DNA of 5,976 nt. Origin: Peptococcaceae bacterium. Its GTDB lineage: Bacteria > Bacillota > DSM-12270 > Thermacetogeniales > Thermacetogeniaceae. The translations under genes were made by a program, and so were the position numbers. The notes below the pieces were generated by a model. It worked only from the letters and a program-made list of their open reading frames with translations, searched no databases and was not told the DNA's origin. Shown piece after piece: positions 1-4,793 of the stretch; position 1 is the stretch's first letter; each line of letters opens with the position of its first letter. The stretch spans positions 13,597 through 19,572 of the forward strand of contig PLQY01000069.1 in the NCBI GenBank assembly GCA_003160265.1. Reading direction: 5' to 3'.

Positions 1-1026
1 CCGACCCGCTAAAGCGGGTTCCCCGGGGCGCGCCTGCTCGGTATCCTCGAGACTGTCAAGAACAGACTCCACGAGTTGCCGCCGCCGTTTGTTGTCTTCA
101 TCCACCCCTTGCGCCAACAACTCTGCCTCCTGGAGGTCGTCGCAGAGCAGCAGGTTCACGCTGATATCGGGTGCGCTCACCCGGCCCGGCGCATTGAGGC
201 GGGGGGCGATCTGGAAGCCGATGCCCTCCTCGTCCAACTCGGTGATACCACATAGCTTCATCAGGGCGGCGATCCCGGCGAGGGGCTCAGTTGTATTGAT
301 CGCTGCCAGACCCCTCTGCAGCAGGTAGCGGTTCTCTCCCAGGAGGGGGACGACATCCGCCACCAGGCCGAGGGCGACCAACTGCAGGAGGCGGTCGTCC
401 AGGTGGTGTGCCAGGCGCCTGCAGAGGGAGACGGCCAGGAAGTAGGCCACTCCCACACCGGGGAGTGACCGGCAGGGGTGGCCGGGATCCAGCATCTTGG
501 GGTTCACCACCGCGCAGCCTGTGACCCGGTCCTCCGGGATGTCATGGTGATCGGTGACGATCACCTTCATCCCCAGGTCCTGCGCCAGCCCGACCTCGGC
601 GCGGCTGCCGATGCCGCAGTCGCAGGTCAGCAGCAGGCGGCAGCCGTGGCCCGCCAGATCCCTGATGACGTCGCCGTTCAGGCCGTACCCCTCGGTGAAC
701 CGGTTCGGGGCATGGTAGACGACATCTGCTCCCAGCGACCTGAGGAGGCGCACCAGCAGGGCAGTGGCCGAGACCCCGTCCACGTCATAGTCCCCATAAA
801 CGCACACCCGGTCACCGGAGGCCAGGGAGTCCGCCAGCGCCGCGACGGCCTCATTCAGGCCCGGCAGCGCCGAGGGGTCGGCAGGGGTATAGCAGTCCGG
901 GTATAGGAACGCCTTGGCGGCCTCCAGTGTCCGGTAGCCCCGGTTCCAGAGGATCCGGGCGACCAGCGGGTCGTTGACCAGTTCCAGGATGTCCCGGGTG
1001 ATCTCTTCCTTCTCTGATCCGAACAT
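1..1026 (-). CDS. recJ: Single-stranded-DNA-specific exonuclease RecJ, N-terminal part (runs off left edge)
   Basis: RecJ degrades single-stranded DNA 5' to 3' in the cytoplasm during recombination and repair, usually behind a helicase. The 342 residues present cover the DHH phosphoesterase core. Visible motifs are YGDYDVDG (77-84, metal-binding aspartates), TCDCGIGS (134-141), VTDHHD (157-162, the DHH signature), LPGVGVA (188-194), ADVVPLLGENR (223-233) and PRLNAPGR (275-282). The last motif usually reads RLNAAGR, so P280 is slightly unusual. The DHHA1 and OB-fold regions expected in a protein of about 560 residues or more lie outside the window, so a longer RecJ fusion cannot be excluded. 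The ATG at 1026-1024 is chosen because GGAGG stands 7 nt upstream and the first motif then falls at the usual depth of about 75 residues. No stop interrupts the frame to base 1. It is transcribed divergently from the toxin-antitoxin genes; no convincing recJ promoter was found. Confidence 0.95.
   Translation of the reverse strand, partial: MFGSEKEEITRDILELVNDPLVARILWNRGYRTLEAAKAFLYPDCYTPADPSALPGLNEAVAALADSLASGDRVCVYGDYDVDGVSATALLVRLLRSLGADVVYHAPNRFTEGYGLNGDVIRDLAGHGCRLLLTCDCGIGSRAEVGLAQDLGMKVIVTDHHDIPEDRVTGCAVVNPKMLDPGHPCRSLPGVGVAYFLAVSLCRRLAHHLDDRLLQLVALGLVADVVPLLGENRYLLQRGLAAINTTEPLAGIAALMKLCGITELDEEGIGFQIAPRLNAPGRVSAPDISVNLLLCDDLQEAELLAQGVDEDNKRRRQLVESVLDSLEDTEQARPGEPALAGR
4..34. repeat. 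Cluster of palindromes inside the recJ coding region
   Basis: ACCCGC (4-9) and GCGGGT (14-19) form a 6-bp stem with a TAAA loop, immediately followed by the perfect palindromes CCCCGGGG (21-28) and GGCGCGCC (27-34). The reading frame of recJ passes through without a stop, encoding a weakly conserved looking Ala/Pro/Gly-rich stretch near residues 332-341. It may be a small repeat tolerated in a linker, or chance in GC-rich DNA. Confidence 0.35.
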
Positions 1027-1033
1027 GGCAGGT

Positions 1034-1038
1034 CCTCC
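1034..1038 (-). promoter_or_regulatory. Ribosome binding site of recJ
   Basis: On the minus strand GGAGG lies 7 nt before the ATG at 1026-1024. This decides the recJ start over alternatives further inside the gene. Confidence 0.8.
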
Positions 1039-1129
1039 ACTATTGTCAAAGTGACTGTTTTGATGCCATAAACTAAAGCGAATTTGTCGCCAAGAGCCAT
1101 CTCCAGTGTCACATAATAATCATTTCTTG

Positions 1130-1152
1130 AAAAAGGGCACAGATCCTTTTTT
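1130..1152. repeat. Short A/T-flanked palindrome in the recJ/antitoxin intergenic region
   Basis: AAAAAGG at 1130-1136 is followed after 8 nt (GCACAGAT) by the complementary CCTTTTT at 1145-1151. One G-T pair can extend the stem inward. The layout, a purine-rich arm, a GACAGATCC-like centre and a T-rich arm, resembles short dispersed palindromes I associate with REP/RAYT-type elements, but only one copy is visible here. The stem is too A/T-rich for a classical Rho-independent terminator. The structure is seen directly; its identity is inferred. Confidence 0.35.
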
Positions 1153-1171
1153 GTCATCCAGGAGAGATACC

Positions 1172-1200
1172 TTGACCTGGCTGCGTATACGCTGTATGAT
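1172..1200 (+). promoter_or_regulatory. Housekeeping-sigma promoter of the toxin-antitoxin operon
   Basis: TTGACC (1172-1177, -35) and TATGAT (1195-1200, -10) are separated by exactly 17 nt. Each hexamer differs from consensus at one position. Transcription would start near 1207, giving a leader of about 30 nt before the antitoxin ATG at 1238. The promoter is overlapped by repeated GTAT boxes, which suggests that it is repressed by the product of the operon. Confidence 0.75.
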
Positions 1201-1220
1201 AATAGTATCTAAAGTATACA
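1183..1220. promoter_or_regulatory. Candidate autoregulatory operator (four GTAT boxes)
   Basis: GTAT occurs at 1185, 1194, 1205 and 1214, with start-to-start spacings of 9, 11 and 9 nt, close to one helical turn each. The first lies in the perfect palindrome GCGTATACGC (1183-1192) and the last in GTATAC (1214-1219). TGTAT (1193-1197) and ATACA (1216-1220) also form an outer inverted repeat. The array covers the end of the promoter spacer, the -10 box and the start site. Ribbon-helix-helix antitoxins typically bind several short sites side by side over their own promoter, so this is the expected place and form for the operator. Binding is inferred. Confidence 0.55.
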
Positions 1221-1237
1221 GGGGGTTAGTTAGCATT

Positions 1238-1474
1238 ATGAAAATTCTCTCCGTACGTATACCAGACGAGTTAAAGGTCCTGATTGACGCCAGGGCTAAG
1301 GGCCAGCACCGTCAGCCAGCGGACCAGGTGCGGCGGTACCTGGAGGTGGCCATTATCGCCGAGGACAATCCGGACCTGCCATTCTCGTTCATTGAGGGCA
1401 TCCTGGAAGCACAGGCAGAGCTGGATGCGGGATTGTCCGAACCGTATGAGTTCGGGGATGGCGCCGGCCAGTGA
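1238..1474 (+). CDS. Ribbon-helix-helix antitoxin of a type II toxin-antitoxin system
   Basis: This 78-residue protein has the layout of a small antitoxin. Residues 1-39 fit a ribbon-helix-helix DNA-binding domain of the CopG/Arc/ParD type: a first strand KILSVRIP followed by two predicted helices (DELKVLIDARAKG, then PADQVRRYLEVAI). Residues 40-78 form an acidic tail (EDNPDLPFSFIEGILEAQAE and onward) that should wrap and neutralise the toxin. The ATG at 1238 is chosen because the RHH strand starts there and earlier in-frame starts overlap the -10 box. Its ribosome binding site is poor: AGGGGG at 1220-1225 lies 12 nt upstream. The gene overlaps the toxin by 4 nt (GTGA), which suggests translational coupling. 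It is likely to repress its own promoter through the GTAT boxes. The fold assignment rests on pattern and context; the exact antitoxin family is uncertain. Confidence 0.8.
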   Translation: MKILSVRIPDELKVLIDARAKGQHRQPADQVRRYLEVAIIAEDNPDLPFSFIEGILEAQAELDAGLSEPYEFGDGAGQ

Positions 1475-1764
1475 GGATCGAGGCGGCTCCACGGTTCAAC
1501 CGGATGGCGAAGAAACTCGAACCGATCGTGAAGCAGGCTCTTGACCGCGAGGTCAGGCGACTGGTCGAGGACCCTTATAAGGGGGACTACAAGAAGGGCG
1601 TCCTGCGTAATGTTCTGGTCGAGAAGTTCGAGGCGGCCAACAAGCAGTGGCTTCTTGCCTACCGAGTGCTGGAGAAGGATGGTGTCATTCAACTGCTCCA
1701 TTTTGCCCAGCATGAAAACTTCTATCGAGATCTGGCCAGGTATTTGAAGAAAGGGGCTAACTAA
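1471..1764 (+). CDS. RelE/ParE-superfamily toxin
   Basis: This basic 97-residue protein matches the RelE/ParE toxin fold. It has two N-terminal helices rich in lysine and arginine (about 8-33), an EDPYKGDYKKGVL turn (33-45), then strands VLVEKFEA, WLLAYRVLEK and IQLLHFA, and the C-terminal segment HENFYRDLARYL (81-92). That ending is characteristic of a ParE-like subgroup often annotated simply as a RelE/ParE toxin. Members either cleave mRNA on the ribosome or poison gyrase, and the sequence alone does not say which. The GTG at 1471 is preferred because it overlaps the antitoxin stop and keeps the first strand (RIEAAPRF). The ATG at 1504 would remove it. The gene ends 13 nt from the convergent nuclease gene, and no terminator is visible between them. 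Confidence 0.82.
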   Translation: MRIEAAPRFNRMAKKLEPIVKQALDREVRRLVEDPYKGDYKKGVLRNVLVEKFEAANKQWLLAYRVLEKDGVIQLLHFAQHENFYRDLARYLKKGAN

Positions 1765-1777
1765 ACATCAGCTTCAT

Positions 1778-2527
1778 CTATTCGATATCATCCCAGGTCA
1801 GCGAGAGGTCGTCGTAGTCGTCTTCTTCAGGATCGGCTGACGATGCCCCGCGGCAGATGGGGGAGTACTCGCAGGCCTGGCAGGTCCTCTCGTCGGTAGT
1901 CGCCAGGAAGCTGTCAGGATCCTTGCCGTCGATCTCGGCGATCGCCTCCCGCAGCCACTCCTCGTCCTGCCGGAAGCGCCTCTCGTCGTACTGCAGGGTG
2001 ACGGCGCCTTCCGGGTAGCGGGGGTTCCAGTAGATCATCTCCACGTCGGCGGGGGTGATCGGACGGCCCCAGTAGGCATCTCCCGCCCTGACCATCAGGT
2101 ACCGGTAGACGATGGTCTGCAGGGTGTTCTCGCAGGTCTTGCCAGACAATCTGCGCCGGTCGGTCTTCCAGTCGTAGATGACGACTCTGCCGGGCTCCAG
2201 CGCCACCAGGTCATACTTGGCCACCAGCCGCACGGGGCCGTCCTTCAGCCTGAGTTCCTGTTCGGGCAGGAAGACCAGGCCCGGGGCGAGGGGGCGGAAG
2301 CGGTACAGCGCCTCCAGCCATGACCCGAGGTCTCCGCCGTAGCTCTCTTGCTGACCGCTGGCGAAGTACCGGTTGGAGACGAGATGGAAATCCATGCCCA
2401 GCTCCACCTGTTCGCTGATCGGTCGCGGCCAGTAGAGGCCGTCCAGGTACCGCCTGCGGAACCTGAGCTGGCAGGACTGGTAGATGGACAGGGCCAACTG
2501 GCTGTAATAAAAACTACTATCCAACAT
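1778..2527 (-). CDS. Stand-alone PD-(D/E)XK (RecB/Cas4/AddB-type) nuclease with predicted 4Fe-4S cluster
   Basis: This 249-residue DNA nuclease of the RecB superfamily has the YSQLALSIYQSCQLRFRRRY segment (8-27) typical of AddB- and Cas4-like nucleases. Its probable active-site residues are H48, D106 in KYDLV, D119 and K121 in DWKT, and the QxxxY pair Q137/Y141. Four cysteines fit an iron-sulfur cluster: C19 near the N-terminus and C216, C219 and C225 near the C-terminus (CX2CX5C). This is the spacing known for the AddB nuclease domain and for Cas4. The family cuts DNA ends, normally while attached to or guided by a helicase; here there is no motor domain. The acidic tail (230-249) is poorly conserved in appearance. 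The start is supported by GAGGAG 7 nt upstream. It is the last gene of the minus-strand cluster, 76 nt after the helicase. It could be called Cas4-like, but no CRISPR array or other cas gene is present. Confidence 0.88.
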   Translation of the reverse strand: MLDSSFYYSQLALSIYQSCQLRFRRRYLDGLYWPRPISEQVELGMDFHLVSNRYFASGQQESYGGDLGSWLEALYRFRPLAPGLVFLPEQELRLKDGPVRLVAKYDLVALEPGRVVIYDWKTDRRRLSGKTCENTLQTIVYRYLMVRAGDAYWGRPITPADVEMIYWNPRYPEGAVTLQYDERRFRQDEEWLREAIAEIDGKDPDSFLATTDERTCQACEYSPICRGASSADPEEDDYDDLSLTWDDIE

Positions 2528-2534
2528 GCTGGTA

Positions 2535-2540
2535 CTCCTC
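2535..2540 (-). promoter_or_regulatory. Ribosome binding site of the PD-(D/E)XK nuclease gene
   Basis: GAGGAG on the minus strand stands 7 nt before the ATG at 2527-2525. It is much stronger than the site before the helicase gene, so the nuclease may be translated independently of the two upstream genes. Confidence 0.75.
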
Positions 2541-2559
2541 TAGCTACTATTGAGTTGCT

Positions 2560-2607
2560 AATTCAGGTCAGGTATTTAGCAGTCGGTATTCAGTAGTCAG
2601 GAGTCAG
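2560..2607. repeat. Degenerate heptanucleotide tandem repeat between helicase and nuclease genes
   Basis: Read on the plus strand the units are AATTCAG, GTCAGG (one base short), TATTTAG, CAGTCGG, TATTCAG, TAGTCAG and GAGTCAG, end to end. On the minus strand the consensus is CTGAMTA. The last unit contains the helicase stop codon (2604-2606). Such short tandem heptamers are known as dispersed intergenic repeats in some bacteria, notably filamentous cyanobacteria, and similar CTGACTx runs occur elsewhere. The array fills most of the 76-nt gap. No promoter or terminator could be recognised in it. Confidence 0.6.
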
Positions 2608-4793
2608 AATTCCTGAGTACCTGCCTCTTCGATGTAGCGTTGCAGCTCCTGGAACACCTTGCTCGGGGGCAGCCTTCGGTTCCGGTAGTCGAAGCTGTGC
2701 GACCCGATCCACAGGTGCCGGCGCGCCCTGGTCAGGGAGACGTAGAGCAGGCGCAGTTCCTCGGAGATCTGGTTGATGTCGGCCCACTGCCTGATCTTGC
2801 TCCGGCCCGGATACTCCTCGCCCGCCAGGTACAGCAACTGGGCGCGGGCCATGGCCGGCGGGTTCCGGTACTCCTCTTTCAGGTACCAGGCCTCGCTCCG
2901 GTTGAACTGTCCGGGGTGTTCGAACAACAGGTCCGGCGCTAGGCCGATCACGATCACCGTATCCCACTCCAGGCCCTTGGCCTTGTGCTGGGTGGCGAGG
3001 GAGATCACCCCCGGCCGGGGTTCGTACCCCTTGAAGTCCCTGAGGACGCCGGCCATGTAGCGCAGGTTCGCCCTGACAGTGGCCCCCAGTTCCCCGACCA
3101 CCTCGAAGAGGCCGTATCCCGGGTGCTGCCTGAGCAGCAGGTTGACTTGGGCACAGAGATTGTTGGCCAGGTCGCGCTCGCCCCCTTCCAACCCGAGTTC
3201 GGAGGCCAGGTACAGGACGAGTTCGTCGGGCCGGAGGTGGGACATCTCCAGCCAGCTCCTGATCTGTTGCAGCGCCTTCTGCAGTCGGGGAAGCAGGCTG
3301 GCCGGCACCGCCTCGGCCAAGGCCGGCCAGTCCAGTTCGCCACCGGCGGGATAGAGCAGGTCCTCCGGACTTAGCGCTGCGGCGAACTGGCGGAACTGGC
3401 CGTCGGCTTCATCCCCGATCCCCGGAACGAGGGCGTCCAGCATGGCTTGCAGGCGGTCGCCGTCGAAGGGTTCGGCGAGGAAACGCAGCACGGTCCAGAT
3501 TACGGCCACCCGGTGAAAATCCTCGAGGTCAGCGGGGCGCCCGCCTACGAAATCGAACTCGATATCCCGCTCCTGTTTGAGACGGTCGGCGATCCTGCTG
3601 AGAGAGGCGTTCTGCCTGGCCAGGATGGCGATGGTCGCCTCCCTGTCGCGGCGGGCGAGGTCGGTGGCCAGTTGGGCGGCCGTTTGCTCCTCTTTCCTGT
3701 CGTTACCGTCGCTGAGGAAGGTGTGGATGCCGAACCCTTCCACCACAGGGTTGGGGTGGGGATCGCCGGGGTCGACACCCCTGATCTGGTGGTCCTCGAG
3801 GGCGTTCCGGCAGGGCCTGTAGACGTAGGACTCCCGGACCCAGTCCACCAGGTGGTTGGCGAGGCCCATGATCTCCCTGGTGCTGCGGCCGGCCACCTCG
3901 ATCGGCTGCCGGGGGTGCTCGAGGCAGAATCTCCTGAACAGCTCGGGGTCGGTGCCGCTGAAGCGCATGATCCCCTGGTTGGTGTCGCCCACCCTGACCA
4001 GGTTGCCGTGTCCGGCGCTGAGCAGGTCGAGGATCTTCTCCTGCAGGGGGTTGGAATCCTGGGCCTCGTCCTCGAAGACGTGGGTCCAGCGCTCCTGCAG
4101 GCGCTGACGCACTCCCTCGTCATCCTGCAACAGGCGCCAGGCGTACAAGATGAGGTCGTCGAAATCGACGGCCGCCTCGCGCCGCTTGCGCCTCTCGTAA
4201 CTGTCCATGACCTCGAAGGCCCAGCGCAGGAAGCCGTCCGGCGCTCCTTCGAGCCGCGCCCTGATCTCGCCCTGCTCACCGGGGGTGAACCCCCTGAGCT
4301 TGATCAGCTTGATGATCTCCGGAATGATGCCGGTCAGGCGATCTCTCCATTTGGTTTCGTAGTATTCGTTCAAGTGCCCGCTGTCGAGGAAGATCTTCCA
4401 GCGGTGACGGTTGTTGCCCAGCCACCGCTCGACGATCCCCCTGAGCATCTCCGACCGCTGCTGCTCGTCCAGGATCTCGAAGGCCTCGTTGATCATCAGG
4501 TACTCCGGCCTCTCCTTGAGGATCATGGCCGCCAGGGAGTGCAGCGTCTTGACCTGGTACCCCCTGGGCGGCAGGCCGCGCTCGGCCAGGAACCGGGAGA
4601 TCTTCCGCTTGAAGTTGGAGACGGCGGAGTTCATGACGGTGAGGATGAGGATCCTCGTTCCCGGCTCGCCGGCCAGCAGCTTGGCGGCGAGGTAGGCCAG
4701 ACAGGTGGTCTTTCCCGCTCCGGGAACGGCGGGTACCGCCAGACGCCCGCCCTCGTATGCGGCTACCCGGTCCTGGCCGGGCCTGAGGATCAT
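2604..4793 (-). CDS. UvrD/AddA-like superfamily 1 ATP-dependent DNA helicase without nuclease domain
   Basis: This 729-residue motor translocates on single-stranded DNA and unwinds duplexes using ATP. All the SF1A motifs are present: Q7 (Q motif), Walker A VPGAGKTT (23-30, K28), TLHSLA (83-88), DFDDLI (210-215), Walker B DEAQD (242-246), motif III GDTNQGIMRFSG (269-280, Q273), a degenerate motif IV AGRSTREI (301-308), motif V HKAKGLEWD (603-611) and motif VI YVSLTRAR (684-691). The protein ends about 40 residues after motif VI, so unlike AddA or RecB it has no C-terminal nuclease. The ATG at 4793-4791 is chosen because the Walker A then lies near residue 25, as in UvrD. It overlaps the upstream stop as ATGA, and the site before it is weak, so translation is probably coupled. 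The frame stays open upstream to 5891, but that part overlaps the AddB-like gene and has no helicase features. It could be a divergent UvrD/PcrA instead, but the context favours an AddA-like partner. Confidence 0.92.
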   Translation of the reverse strand: MILRPGQDRVAAYEGGRLAVPAVPGAGKTTCLAYLAAKLLAGEPGTRILILTVMNSAVSNFKRKISRFLAERGLPPRGYQVKTLHSLAAMILKERPEYLMINEAFEILDEQQRSEMLRGIVERWLGNNRHRWKIFLDSGHLNEYYETKWRDRLTGIIPEIIKLIKLRGFTPGEQGEIRARLEGAPDGFLRWAFEVMDSYERRKRREAAVDFDDLILYAWRLLQDDEGVRQRLQERWTHVFEDEAQDSNPLQEKILDLLSAGHGNLVRVGDTNQGIMRFSGTDPELFRRFCLEHPRQPIEVAGRSTREIMGLANHLVDWVRESYVYRPCRNALEDHQIRGVDPGDPHPNPVVEGFGIHTFLSDGNDRKEEQTAAQLATDLARRDREATIAILARQNASLSRIADRLKQERDIEFDFVGGRPADLEDFHRVAVIWTVLRFLAEPFDGDRLQAMLDALVPGIGDEADGQFRQFAAALSPEDLLYPAGGELDWPALAEAVPASLLPRLQKALQQIRSWLEMSHLRPDELVLYLASELGLEGGERDLANNLCAQVNLLLRQHPGYGLFEVVGELGATVRANLRYMAGVLRDFKGYEPRPGVISLATQHKAKGLEWDTVIVIGLAPDLLFEHPGQFNRSEAWYLKEEYRNPPAMARAQLLYLAGEEYPGRSKIRQWADINQISEELRLLYVSLTRARRHLWIGSHSFDYRNRRLPPSKVFQELQRYIEEAGTQEF
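4790..4793 (-). other. ATGA stop-start overlap coupling the AddB-like and helicase genes
   Basis: The TGA of the AddB-like gene (4792-4790) shares bases with the ATG of the helicase gene (4793-4791). No strong ribosome binding site precedes the ATG, so ribosomes finishing the first gene probably restart here. This would keep the two proteins in a fixed ratio. Confidence 0.8.

Noticed and set aside
478..906. Open frame of 142 codons on the plus strand within recJ.
   Set aside because: It is antisense to the DHH core of recJ, whose catalytic motifs fix the coding strand.
855..1100. Minus-strand ATG at 1100-1098 with a GGAG-like sequence, a possible leader peptide overlapping the recJ start.
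   Set aside because: The first 25 codons look plausible, but the frame continues into recJ in the wrong phase with no conserved features. There is no attenuator-like structure or regulatory logic visible.
1027..1130. A recJ promoter on the minus strand (for example TTGGCG with TATGGC 17 nt later, or TTGACA near the start codon).
   Set aside because: The -10 matches are poor and the TTGACA lies too close to the ATG to act as a -35 box, so none is better than chance.
1106..1237. N-terminal extension of the antitoxin to earlier in-frame ATG codons.
   Set aside because: It would place the promoter -35, -10 and GTAT boxes inside the coding region, and the ribbon-helix-helix domain begins right at the ATG at 1238.
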